From Streptomyces sp. H27-H5 (GTDB lineage: Bacteria; Actinomycetota; Actinomycetes; Streptomycetales; Streptomycetaceae): DNA of 32,869 nt. The stretch lies in assembly GCF_026627505.1 (NCBI RefSeq), contig NZ_JAPNLK010000088.1, positions 1 to 32,869 of the forward strand, written 5' to 3'. Below, piece after piece: positions 16,125 to 24,064 of this stretch. The translations under genes and the position numbers were made by a program. Below the pieces are notes generated by a model. That model made no database searches and had not been told where the DNA came from. It saw only the letters and a list, made by a program, of their open reading frames with translations. Position 1 is the first letter of the stretch; each line of letters starts with the position of its first letter.

Positions 16125-16160
16125 GTGGGGGCGATGCCCGTGCTGGGCCGGGGAGAGGCG

Positions 16161-16195
16161 CGCCCCGGGCCGGGAGGGTGCCCGGCCCGGGGGCG
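16161..16195 (-). terminator. Hairpin between the small membrane gene and terS
   Basis: CGCCCCGGGCCGGG (16161-16174) pairs with CCCGGCCCGGGGGCG (16181-16195), a 14-bp stem with one bulged G and a 6-base loop. It starts 5 bases after the stop of the small membrane gene and would end the ParB-methyltransferase transcript before terS. Confidence 0.6.
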
Positions 16196-16199
16196 GCCG

Positions 16200-16415
16200 C
16201 TAGTGCTGGGCCAGGGTCCACTTCCTGAGGCGGTCCACGATCTCCAGCAGGGAACGCCGGGGGCCGGGGGAGAGGAAGCCGAAGGAGGCGAAGGAGGGGA
16301 CGAGCGCGATCACCACGAGCAGGGCGGGGATGATGCGGACGACGACGGTGAAGAAGTCGATGACGAGCCGGAGCGTCTTGGCCTGGGTGAGTACGTCAGC
16401 AAGGCGGTCGAACAA
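16200..16415 (-). CDS. Small single-pass membrane protein
   Basis: Encodes 71 residues from a TTG at 16415, chosen because GAGGAG lies 8 bases upstream; an ATG at 16469 would add a short lead. The sequence is LFDRLADVLTQAKTLRL, then one hydrophobic segment (VIDFFTVVVRIIPALLVVIAL) and a basic amphipathic tail (GPRRSLLEIVDRLRKWTL). A single membrane span with a basic tail fits a holin-like, spanin-like or small regulatory membrane protein. There is no endolysin next to it, so holin is only one option. It is isolated between two hairpins. Confidence 0.5.
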   Translation of the reverse strand: MFDRLADVLTQAKTLRLVIDFFTVVVRIIPALLVVIALVPSFASFGFLSPGPRRSLLEIVDRLRKWTLAQH

Positions 16416-16622
16416 GGTGAGATCTCCTCGAAGCGCGAGCGGGCTCACTTGGTATCCGGCCGAGGGCATAGGTCTCCCTGGGCGGTGCCCCTCCTCTGGA
16501 GGTGCGACCAAGCGATGAATGCCCGCTGGCCCGCGTCTGCGAGTCAGCGGCACATTTTGTGCCGGCTCATTCCTTGCTCCTTGGTTCTCTTGCTGCCGAG
16601 CAAAACCTGACGGCCAAGTTAA

Positions 16623-16659
16623 AACCTGGCGGCCGTAGAAATTTACGGTCCGCCAGGTT
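16623..16659 (-). terminator. Terminator hairpin after the ParB-methyltransferase operon
   Basis: AACCTGGCGGCCGTA (16623-16637) pairs with TACGG and CCGCCAGGTT (16644-16659), a 15-bp stem with a single bulged base and loop GAAATT. On the minus strand it is followed by TTTTAAC, which suits a Rho-independent terminator. A partial second copy of the arm (AAAACCTGACGGCC) lies directly to its left. Confidence 0.65.
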
Positions 16660-16708
16660 GGCACGCAAGGGCTAAATCAAGCTGGTGGCTTGATCTTGTT
16701 GTTTCCAG

Positions 16709-17242
16709 TTACTCGAAGGTGAGCTGTCCGGGGCTGGTTGTCTTGGAATGTTTTGATTTGTGCGGATTCGGCGGCGCGTCTGGGATGTTCCGGTGCTGTC
16801 GCAGCCACCAACCGAATTGCCAGTTCCGGCAGCTTCGGTACAGCCTGGCCTGACGCATTTCGGCATCGGCCGGGATGGAATGCTCGCCCCACCCGGTGAT
16901 CGGGCGGGCGTTGTGGAGCCGCACCCCGAGACCAGGCACGAGGGCGTTGCCCTCCCATGCATGGCCCGGGGCGCACTCGAAGGCCAGATGGGCGTTGCGC
17001 TCCCAGGACCACGGGATCGGTAGAGCGCACAGGTACCAGGCGACTGGCGGTGACTCCGCCGGCAGCAGCACAGTCTGCCTCTTTAGCGTCCGGTCAAGCC
17101 GGGGCCGGTCGCTCTCCCCGAAGGTCTTCAGGCAGTGCTCGGCGAGGTTGAGATGCCGGATCCCGGCAAGCCACATGATGCCGTACTTGTCGCTGCTCTC
17201 GATTTCTATGCGGACCCTCTCGGGACCCGCCCCCAATGTCAT
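16709..17242 (-). CDS. Hypothetical protein, third gene of the ParB-methyltransferase operon
   Basis: Encodes 177 residues from ATG at 17242, four bases after the stop of the methyltransferase fusion. No family is recognised. It is tryptophan-rich (WYLCALPIPWSWERNAHLAFECAPGHAW and 'NWQFGWWLRQHRNIPD') with a hydrophilic Lys/Pro/His tail. Its 3' end and the adjoining bases are noticeably less GC-rich than the phage head genes. Close coupling to the two ParB/Srx-domain genes suggests a shared process, perhaps DNA modification or genome marking before packaging, but this is a guess from position. Confidence 0.5.
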   Translation of the reverse strand: MTLGAGPERVRIEIESSDKYGIMWLAGIRHLNLAEHCLKTFGESDRPRLDRTLKRQTVLLPAESPPVAWYLCALPIPWSWERNAHLAFECAPGHAWEGNALVPGLGVRLHNARPITGWGEHSIPADAEMRQARLYRSCRNWQFGWWLRQHRNIPDAPPNPHKSKHSKTTSPGQLTFE

Positions 17243-17246
17243 TTAA

Positions 17247-18686
17247 TTACCCCTCCATTTGACGATTCCTATCCTTGATCAATTCTATCAAGATTTCGAC
17301 AATTCCAGCATGTTTGTCATGTCGGTACTCATTGGGGTATGGCATATTGAATTCATTCCGGAAAGCCGTCTCGTATTCCTCGATGGGAAACGGTCGGGGC
17401 TTGCGGCACACCGCCTTTACGGTCGCCCGGGTGACGTCGCTGAGCTCGACTTCCTCGAAGTAACGGGACAGCAGACCCCGCAGCGACTCGGGGGTGTGGT
17501 AGCGGATCCGCTGCCACTTCCCCTTCACGAACCGCATGTCCACGCTGTGCTCGTCCAGGAACGCCAGCCGGGTGGAGTCCCGGCTGATGGAGTGCTCCGA
17601 TTTCTCGTACGCCTTCTCGCGCTCCAGATTTCGCGTGCCGATGCACACCTGCCCGTCGGCGGCGCACAGCGCATTCACAGTAAGCAGCACCCAGTGCTGG
17701 TACTCCAGTGAGGTGGTCGCGTTGATGACGGAGTCCAGGACGACGACCTCGTACAGACCCCGTTCCCGCAGTTCCCGTTCGATGCCGCGGATCATGGCGA
17801 CGATGCCGCGGATGTCCAAGCTGTACTTGCCCTTCAGGGTCCTGTAGGGCTCGTAGTCCTGGACCCGGTACCCCTGAGTGCGCAAATGCTTCGCGTAGTC
17901 GCCGTGTCCGGCCCCGAAGTCCACCACCCGGTGAGAGGTCGTGAGCCACGGCAGGACGAGACGCTCCCACACCTCGGACTTGTAGCGGACCTTGTCCGCC
18001 TTTGCCTTCGAGGAGTGTTCCCTCAACCGGTTCGGCTGGACGATGTGCTGGTTCCACACCGGGGCCTGCTCCTCCAGGCCGGTCCAGTCGTAGACGCCGT
18101 ACTCGCCGGTCAGGTCCTCCACGAGCTGGCCGGCGTCGAAGGACGACACGGTCCAGGCGAGGATGTCGAACCGCTGGGCCTTGGCGACGGCCGCGTACTC
18201 GGCGTTGAGCACGATGCGGCCCTGATCATCGATGACGACCGAGCCCCACGGCCCATGCGCGGCCGTCATGAAGCCGATGGCCTGCTGGAAGGGAAGGTTC
18301 TTCGAGGCGACGACTTCGATGGTCTGCCACGGAATCCAGCACCACTGTCCGATCGGACCGGCTTCCGCGTAGACGACGCTGCTCTCGGTCTCAACCCGGT
18401 TGTGCAAAAGGTTGAATTTGATCTCGTCCTGAAGGCGGACTTTCTGCGGCAGGATCATCGCAGGCACGGTCTCCTGCCCGATGGCCTTGAGCCCCTTGGT
18501 TCGCTGGTGACCTGCGACCAGCGTCCCGTCCGCGTTCAGGATGACGGGCTTGACGACACCGTGGCGGCGCAGAGACCCCTGGAGCCGCACGAAGGAACTC
18601 TCGGACAGGCGCCGCGGGTTGTAGTCCGCCGGCCGCAGCTTCTCCAGTGGATAGGCGGGGTCGAACCGTACGTCGAGAGGGTTCAC
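17247..18686 (-). CDS. ParB/Srx domain fused to a SAM methyltransferase-like domain
   Basis: Encodes 479 residues from GTG at 18686, overlapping the upstream stop as GTGA. Residues about 1-110 are a ParB/sulfiredoxin-fold domain (LEKLRPADYNPR at 16-25, VAGHQRTKGLKAIG at 57-70). After a linker of about 130 residues comes a Rossmann domain with motif I VVDFGAGHGDYAKHL at about 254-268, an acidic motif II (QDYEPY at about 276-281), and 'VVVLDSVINATTS' at about 314-326 in place of the D/N/S-PPY motif IV of N6/N4 DNA methylases. It is therefore a class I methyltransferase-like fold, but not a standard DNA amino-methylase. Phages use such ParB-linked enzymes in DNA modification. The last 100 or so codons are strikingly AT-richer than neighbouring genes, which hints at separate origin. 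Confidence 0.75.
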   Translation of the reverse strand: MNPLDVRFDPAYPLEKLRPADYNPRRLSESSFVRLQGSLRRHGVVKPVILNADGTLVAGHQRTKGLKAIGQETVPAMILPQKVRLQDEIKFNLLHNRVETESSVVYAEAGPIGQWCWIPWQTIEVVASKNLPFQQAIGFMTAAHGPWGSVVIDDQGRIVLNAEYAAVAKAQRFDILAWTVSSFDAGQLVEDLTGEYGVYDWTGLEEQAPVWNQHIVQPNRLREHSSKAKADKVRYKSEVWERLVLPWLTTSHRVVDFGAGHGDYAKHLRTQGYRVQDYEPYRTLKGKYSLDIRGIVAMIRGIERELRERGLYEVVVLDSVINATTSLEYQHWVLLTVNALCAADGQVCIGTRNLEREKAYEKSEHSISRDSTRLAFLDEHSVDMRFVKGKWQRIRYHTPESLRGLLSRYFEEVELSDVTRATVKAVCRKPRPFPIEEYETAFRNEFNMPYPNEYRHDKHAGIVEILIELIKDRNRQMEG

Positions 18687-19351
18687 GCCACGACCTCCTC
18701 GGCGGCGTGGTGCTCCTCGTTGAGGACGTGCCAGCCGAACCCAAGATCGGAATCCTGCTCTGCGACGTACTTCTTGTAGAGGGAGTTCAGGAACTCCACC
18801 TCGTCCTGTGTGATCCGGACGCGAGTCGATGACCATTGGAGATACCCCCACTGGAGGTAGTCGACGGTGGCGGCGGCCCCCGTTCCCGCGCCGTCGCTCG
18901 GGAGCTCGATGGGCGCGGGCAGCGAAGTGTCGTCGAGGAGTTCGTCCAGCTGTGCGCGGTCGTAGCCGGTGCCTTCGAGGTCGGGCAGGTCGGTGAGGAT
19001 GTCCGCGAGAAGCTCGGTGTCGTACCCGGCGAGGTCGGAGGTCCGGTTGTCAACGATGACGATCTTCGCGGCCGTGTCGTCGTCGACATCGAGCCACGTC
19101 ACGGCTATCTCTTCCCACCCGAGCTGGCGGGCGGCCTTCGCTGTGTGGTTGCCGGCAAGGATCTCGTTCGGACGGCCCGTCAGGGAGCCCTTGTTGGCGA
19201 CGATCGGCTTGTACTGGCCGTGCGTGGCCAGTGATTCCGCGATGGCTTCGAGATCGCCGGTACGCGGGTTGCGGTGGTACGGGGCCAGGTCCGCGAGGGG
19301 GACGGCGAGATCCGCGAGGGAGGCGGGGATGCGAGGAGCGTTGGTAGGCAC
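18683..19351 (-). CDS. ParB/Srx-domain protein
   Basis: Encodes 222 residues from GTG at 19351, with GGAGAG 6 bases upstream. The N-terminal 130 residues are a ParB/sulfiredoxin domain: LADLAPYHRNPRTGDLEAIAESLATHGQYKPIV at about 20-51, the nucleotide-binding-loop equivalent EILAGNHTAKAA at about 63-74, then 'KIVIVDNRTSDLAGYD'. The remainder is acidic and helical and lacks a ParB DNA-binding HTH. Actinophages often carry this gene just before the terminases, and a partner role with the following ParB-methyltransferase is likely because the genes overlap. It is the first phage gene after the lasso exporter and has its own promoter and leader. Confidence 0.8.
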   Translation of the reverse strand: MPTNAPRIPASLADLAVPLADLAPYHRNPRTGDLEAIAESLATHGQYKPIVANKGSLTGRPNEILAGNHTAKAARQLGWEEIAVTWLDVDDDTAAKIVIVDNRTSDLAGYDTELLADILTDLPDLEGTGYDRAQLDELLDDTSLPAPIELPSDGAGTGAAATVDYLQWGYLQWSSTRVRITQDEVEFLNSLYKKYVAEQDSDLGFGWHVLNEEHHAAEEVVA

Positions 19352-19363
19352 GAGGACTCTCCG

Positions 19364-19410
19364 GGCCCCGCGCCCACCATCGACCCTAGGTGATCAGACG
19401 TGCCGGTCGA
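19364..19410 (-). promoter_or_regulatory. Promoter and GGCGCGGGG leader restarting phage transcription after the lasso cluster
   Basis: TCGACC (19410-19405) and TAGGGT (19388-19383) on the minus strand are 16 bases apart, followed 8 bases later by GGCGCGGGGCC (19374-19364) and then GGAGAG. This is the clearest promoter-plus-leader of the late region. It lies in the 68-base gap between lasD and the ParB-like gene. Confidence 0.55.
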
Positions 19411-19419
19411 CCGAGGCGG

Positions 19420-21381
19420 TCAGGGCACGTTGCTGTAGTTCTGTGCTTGGGCGCGCCACATCGCCGCGTACTGGGCGTCTTGGGCGATCAGGGCTTCGTG
19501 GGTGCCTTCTTCGGCAACACGGCCTTGGTCGAGGACGAGGATGCGGTCGGCGCTGCGGGTGGAGCCGAGGCGGTGGGTGATGAGGATGACGGAGCGGCCT
19601 TCGCTCAGGAGGCGGATGCGCTCGTACATGGCCTCTTCGGCGTGCGGGTCGAGGGCCGAGGTCGGTTCGTCGCAGATCAGGAGCGGTGCGTCGGCGCGGA
19701 AGAAGGCCCGCGCGGCGGCGAGGCGCTGCCACTGGCCGCCGGAGAGGTCGCGGCCGCCCCAGTAGGAGGGGGCCAGGTTGGTGTCGAGGCCATCGGGGAG
19801 CTGCTTGATCACACTGTCCGCGCCGGCTGCGGTGGCGGCGGCCCACACGGCGGTGTCGTCGCCGGGCTGGCCGAGGGTGATGTTCGCGCGGGCGTCGGCC
19901 TGCCAGCGGCAGATGTCCTGCGGCAGCATCGCGAGGCGGCTCCAGATCTCCTCGGGGTCGACGTCGAACAGGTTGGTGTCGTCCCAGGTGATGCCACCGC
20001 TGGTGGGGTTGTAGAGGCCGGCGAGGAGCTTGGCGAGGGTCGACTTGCCGGCGCCGTTGCTGCCGACGATCGCGAGGACCTCGCCGCGCCTGAGGGTGAC
20101 GGTCACGTTCTCCAGGACGGGCTGGGTGCTTCCCGGGTAGGAGAAGGTGACGTTCGTCGCGCGGATGATCTTCGGCTGGGTCGGGGCGTGCGTTGCCGTT
20201 TCGGCGTCGGGCTGGAAGGTGCGTGCTCGGGAGTCCTGGAGGAAGGTCACCCAGTCGTCCAGGTAGAGGCCGATCTTGTAGGTGGTGTGGAGGCCGGTGA
20301 CGAGCCCGCCGAGTAGGTTGCGGCTGGTCATGACGGCGATGACGGCGGTACCGGCGGCGGCCAACGGGATGTGGCCGCTGGTGACGAGCCACAGCAGAAC
20401 GCCGTAGACGAGCAGGGATGCTGCTCCGGCAAGGGTGTCGCCGAGGAGCTGGCGGCGGGCGGTGCTGCGGCCGACTGCTGCGGCGTGGTCTTCGAGACGG
20501 CGGGTTACTGCCTCGAACTCGCCCAGCAGCCAGCCGCGCATGGTGTTGGCGCGTACGTCCAGGGCGGAGGGGCGGCCGGACGCGTTGTACATGAGGTTGT
20601 GGCGCAGTCGGCGGTCGGTGAGGGTGTGGCGTTCGGCGCGGTGGGCGGCTCGGGCGGAGGAGATCGCGGCGATGCCGCGAGGGACGACGGCGAGGATCAG
20701 CAGCGGCACCAGGAGCGGGTGGAGGGCCAGGAGGATGCTGGCGGCGGCCAGGATCCCGAGGAGCGCGGTGGCCACGGCGGCGAGCGCGTCGATCATGAGA
20801 TGGGCTTCTTTGGAGGCCCGGTTGGCCGCTTCGCTGTGGTCGCTCCAGGCCGGATCGTCGTAGGCGGCGAGGGGGACGCGGGTCGCGGCGTCCAGGTAGC
20901 GGAGCTCGGCCACGCCGTCGACCTTCGGGCCGATGCGTGCGGTGATCGTGCAGGTCTTCGCGGAGATCAGGGATCGGGCGATGGCGGCCGTGGTGACGAC
21001 GGCGAGGAACGGCAGAGCGTGGGTGAGCCGGTCGGAGGGTGTGCCTGAGCCGAAGAGCTGGGTGAAGGCGCCCCGGGTCGCGTACAGGCCGGCCGCCGTG
21101 AGGACGCCCAGGGCGACCTGCAAGGCGGCCATCCAGCGGACCGCCTGCCGGTCCACGGCCCACGCCAGGCGAACGGCGATCGCGGCGAGGTGTGGAAGCC
21201 GGCGGGCCATGGTCAGCGCGGAGTCCGAGAGGGCATCGTCGTGGCGTTCGGCGCTGGTCGTGAACTGCGGCATGGCTGCGGCCTGGGTGGCGGGCCGCTT
21301 CCGGAGCCTGGCGAACCGTGTGCGTGCGGGGGCCGGGATGATCGCTCCGGCCGGGCTGTCAGAGTGCAGAGTGTCAGTCAC
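19420..21381 (-). CDS. lasD: Lasso peptide ABC exporter (fused permease-ATPase)
   Basis: Encodes 653 residues from GTG at 21381. The membrane domain spans about 65-380, with hydrophobic helices such as those at 85-100, 124-138, 200-220, 222-240, 318-334 and 338-352. The nucleotide-binding domain follows: Walker A VGSNGAGKST at about 439-448, Q-loop near 488, signature LSGGQ at about 546-550, Walker B LLICDEPTSALD at about 567-578 and switch histidine H603. All ATPase motifs are intact. It has the type I exporter half-transporter build found as LasD/McjD-like proteins in lasso clusters, where it secretes the peptide and gives self-immunity. There is no C39 peptidase domain, as expected because LasB removes the leader. 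It is the last gene of the cluster. Confidence 0.88.
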   Translation of the reverse strand: MTDTLHSDSPAGAIIPAPARTRFARLRKRPATQAAAMPQFTTSAERHDDALSDSALTMARRLPHLAAIAVRLAWAVDRQAVRWMAALQVALGVLTAAGLYATRGAFTQLFGSGTPSDRLTHALPFLAVVTTAAIARSLISAKTCTITARIGPKVDGVAELRYLDAATRVPLAAYDDPAWSDHSEAANRASKEAHLMIDALAAVATALLGILAAASILLALHPLLVPLLILAVVPRGIAAISSARAAHRAERHTLTDRRLRHNLMYNASGRPSALDVRANTMRGWLLGEFEAVTRRLEDHAAAVGRSTARRQLLGDTLAGAASLLVYGVLLWLVTSGHIPLAAAGTAVIAVMTSRNLLGGLVTGLHTTYKIGLYLDDWVTFLQDSRARTFQPDAETATHAPTQPKIIRATNVTFSYPGSTQPVLENVTVTLRRGEVLAIVGSNGAGKSTLAKLLAGLYNPTSGGITWDDTNLFDVDPEEIWSRLAMLPQDICRWQADARANITLGQPGDDTAVWAAATAAGADSVIKQLPDGLDTNLAPSYWGGRDLSGGQWQRLAAARAFFRADAPLLICDEPTSALDPHAEEAMYERIRLLSEGRSVILITHRLGSTRSADRILVLDQGRVAEEGTHEALIAQDAQYAAMWRAQAQNYSNVP

Positions 21382-21437
21382 GACCGGAGCAACGGTTCAC
21401 CCGTACGAGTGGAAACGGTGGCGGGAGGTGGCGAATT

Positions 21438-22160
21438 TTAGTTCGGGTGTTCCACCTGTAGGGCGGGGATGTACGGCCAGATACGTTCGTCTCGGTCCTG
21501 GCCGATGATCTGTCCGCCCGCCTCGGTCCAGGCGTGGGCGCCGTAGGGGCTGAATCGGGCGCCGAGGACCCAGCGCATCCGTCGCCCGGTGAGGGCGGCG
21601 GTGATGAAGGAGGCGAGAGACTCCTCCAGGCAGGCGATCCGGGATCCGGGCCATGCGGCGGCGGCGCGGCGGACGGCGGAGTGCACGGCGACGGCCTCCG
21701 CACGTGTGGCAGCGCGTCCCGGGAGACGGGTCGCGGCTCGGGCGACAGCCATGGTCCAGCGCAGTGGAAGAAGACGGAGCAGAACCAAGGCGGTGGCGAG
21801 CCCGGCGTGCGCGGCGAGCCGTCGGCGTGCGGGCACCGGCCGCGCGGACACGAAGAGGACCTCCGGCGGGGCAGCGGCGGCGGGCGGGCGGTGCACGGCG
21901 GTGAGCAGGCCGGCGGCTTGCAGGTCGGTGGCGACTCGGGTCAGGTCTGCACGGACACGTTCGGCCGGGACGCCGCGCAGGGCCCACTGGGTCGCGAGTT
22001 CCTCGACCGCGACACGGGGTTCGGCGCCGCGTGTCACCCGGTCCCATAACTGCGCGCCGATGGGATCGAGGAATCGCCACCGGCCCCGGCCCCTGCGCAC
22101 GTCCATCAACGCGACGCCCTGGGCGCCTACGGCCGCGTAGATGCCTGAGTGCTTCTTCAT
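21438..22160 (-). CDS. lasB: Fused lasso leader-binding (RRE) and leader peptidase protein
   Basis: Encodes 240 residues from ATG at 22160, overlapping the cyclase stop as ATGA. Residues about 1-90 are a PqqD-like RiPP recognition element (LDPIGAQLWDRVTRGAEP, then WALRGVPAERVRADLTRVATDLQAAGLL). Residues about 95-240 are the transglutaminase-like lasso peptidase, with catalytic Cys177 in RIACLEESLA, His209 in GAHAWTEAGG and an acidic residue at D222 or D224. It binds the leader and cuts it after the Thr-x dipeptide. In most actinobacterial lasso clusters these are two genes (B1 and B2), whereas the single-chain form is typical of proteobacteria, so the fusion is noteworthy. All key residues are present. 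Confidence 0.87.
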   Translation of the reverse strand: MKKHSGIYAAVGAQGVALMDVRRGRGRWRFLDPIGAQLWDRVTRGAEPRVAVEELATQWALRGVPAERVRADLTRVATDLQAAGLLTAVHRPPAAAAPPEVLFVSARPVPARRRLAAHAGLATALVLLRLLPLRWTMAVARAATRLPGRAATRAEAVAVHSAVRRAAAAWPGSRIACLEESLASFITAALTGRRMRWVLGARFSPYGAHAWTEAGGQIIGQDRDERIWPYIPALQVEHPN

Positions 22161-24028
22161 CGCGCCTCCTCGGCAACGGGGGTCCGCTCCCAGAACAGGT
22201 CACGGCGTACGGTCAGGGAGGCGAGCCAGCATTCGGCGGCGACCAGGGCGTGCAGTCCGGCGAGCGGCGCCGGTTCGCCGCGGGCAGCTCCCTCCAACGC
22301 AGCGATGACGGGGGCCGGGGCGAGGAGCCCCTCCTCAAGGATCCGGGAGTGGGTGAGGATCGTCCGCAAAGCGGGTTCGTTGCGGCGGATCCCGGCGTAG
22401 ACGCTGCCTGTGTGGGCGGTCTTTGTCCGCCGCTGGAGCAGGTACTCGGGGGCGATCCCCGACAGGGCGGCGCGGGCCAGCGGCTTGAAGTCCCCGACGT
22501 GGCGGCGTTGCCATCCCGGTATAGCGTGGCAGACGTTGACGACGGCCGTGTCCAGGTAGGGGGCGTGGATGGGTATGCCCCAGCTCTGGTCAGCGATCTG
22601 GTCGTAGGTGGCGTGCTCCTCGCCCATGCGTTCCAGCGCGAGCCGCTCGTGGAGGGCGCCCGGCCCACGCTCCGGGTGCACGCGGCCCGCGTCTTCGCCG
22701 AGCAGGCCGGCGAGAGCGGTGCGGCCATCGGGGGTCAGCCACGAAGCGACGGGGGAGAGGCTGCACCAATCCATCGCCTCCCACGCCGGAGAGTGCCCGC
22801 CACCCGGCAGCGTCGACGGCCCGGCGAGCGTCCTGGCCATCGCGGACAAGGCCTGCGGGTAGGTGGTGCGGGCCGCCTGTAGTGCGTGCCGTAGGAATCT
22901 GGGGGGCGAACTGCGTAGCGTCCGGGCGTAGGCCGTGACACGGGCCGCAGCCGCGCGGCGCTGCCCAGCCTGGTACAGGTCGACGGCCATCGCGGGCACG
23001 GGGGAGTCCAGGACGTCGTCCCCGCCCCGGCCGGTGAGGTGGAATCGGGCGTCCGATGCCACGGCCGGCGCGAGGTGGGCGGCTTTGATACCCAGCACGC
23101 CGATCGACAGGGACGGGCTGTCGGTCATCACCAGGGCGTCGGGCCGCTGCAGCCCGTCGAAGTGCAGCACCCCCTGCTGTTCGCCGTCGACGGTCACGTG
23201 CCGGACATCGGGGAAGTCGGCGGCGAAGCGCCGGGCGTAGAGAAGGTCGTCCTCGCCGCGCATGTAGCCGTCGGTGTATGTGATTGCCGTCAGCGGTGCC
23301 CGGCACGCCGCGAGCGCGGTGAGGATGCTGCTGTCGATGCCCCCGGAGAGATCGGCCGAGGCCGGGCCGAGCAGGCCGATGCGCCGCTCCACGGCCGTGG
23401 TCATCGTCTCCCGCAGTGCGAGCGCGCCCTCCTCGAAGCCGAGCGCGGACCGGGGCGTGGGCACGGCTTCGGTGAGCACCGGTCGACCGGGCGACAGGAC
23501 GAGGGCGTGACCGGGCGGGACTCTGTGGATGCCGGCGAAGTAGGAGTGGGTACCGAGCGGGTCGACGCCGACCAGGGTGAACGCGGCCACCAGACGTACC
23601 GGGTTCGGTGCCGCCCCCGCGTACGCGGCCAGGACGATCGCGGACGTCGACCACACCACCTCGTCGCCGTCGACGAGCCAGAACACGCAGATGGTGCCCG
23701 CCCGGTCCCCGGCCACCCGCACCGTCTCGCCGGTACGGACGACAGAGAGGAAGGACCCCGGCAGCTGGGGGGTCTTCTCCCACCGGCCGCGCTCGGCGCT
23801 GTCCCGGGCCTCCCACAGTTCCGCCTTCGTCGCCAGGCAGACCCCCGCGGTGAAGACCTCGGTGCTGCCGCCCAGGGCCGGGGCGTAGCGCAGCGCCGCC
23901 GTGTCGTATCCGGCCGCCCACACCTGGGCCGGGCCTTCCATCGGTACGGGCTGGCCGGCACAGGGCCGCCATCGCCAACCCGCCATGCCGGCGGGGCCTG
24001 TGTCGAACACGCCGCTAACGAACTTCAT
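22157..24028 (-). CDS. lasC: Lasso cyclase (asparagine synthetase homologue)
   Basis: Encodes 623 residues from ATG at 24028, with AGGAGGA upstream. The N-terminal Ntn-like domain lacks the catalytic Cys2 of true glutamine-dependent asparagine synthetases (the chain starts MKFVSG), as is usual for lasso cyclases. The ATP-PPi synthetase domain has the loop SADLSGGIDSS at about 224-234, the fingerprint for side-chain carboxylate adenylation. It adenylates the ring Asp of the precursor and joins it to the freed N-terminal amine of Gly1, closing the macrolactam around the threaded tail. Length and motif order are normal. It sits directly after the precursor gene, separated from it by a strong hairpin. 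Confidence 0.9.
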   Translation of the reverse strand: MKFVSGVFDTGPAGMAGWRWRPCAGQPVPMEGPAQVWAAGYDTAALRYAPALGGSTEVFTAGVCLATKAELWEARDSAERGRWEKTPQLPGSFLSVVRTGETVRVAGDRAGTICVFWLVDGDEVVWSTSAIVLAAYAGAAPNPVRLVAAFTLVGVDPLGTHSYFAGIHRVPPGHALVLSPGRPVLTEAVPTPRSALGFEEGALALRETMTTAVERRIGLLGPASADLSGGIDSSILTALAACRAPLTAITYTDGYMRGEDDLLYARRFAADFPDVRHVTVDGEQQGVLHFDGLQRPDALVMTDSPSLSIGVLGIKAAHLAPAVASDARFHLTGRGGDDVLDSPVPAMAVDLYQAGQRRAAAARVTAYARTLRSSPPRFLRHALQAARTTYPQALSAMARTLAGPSTLPGGGHSPAWEAMDWCSLSPVASWLTPDGRTALAGLLGEDAGRVHPERGPGALHERLALERMGEEHATYDQIADQSWGIPIHAPYLDTAVVNVCHAIPGWQRRHVGDFKPLARAALSGIAPEYLLQRRTKTAHTGSVYAGIRRNEPALRTILTHSRILEEGLLAPAPVIAALEGAARGEPAPLAGLHALVAAECWLASLTVRRDLFWERTPVAEEAR

Positions 24029-24064
24029 GGGAAATCCTCCTCGCCTTGGTTGACGTGCAGACGT

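Noticed and set aside
19390..20316. Long plus-strand frame of 308 codons opposite the exporter
   Set aside because: It is the Gly/Val/Glu-rich shadow of lasD, whose ABC motifs are unmistakable on the other strand.
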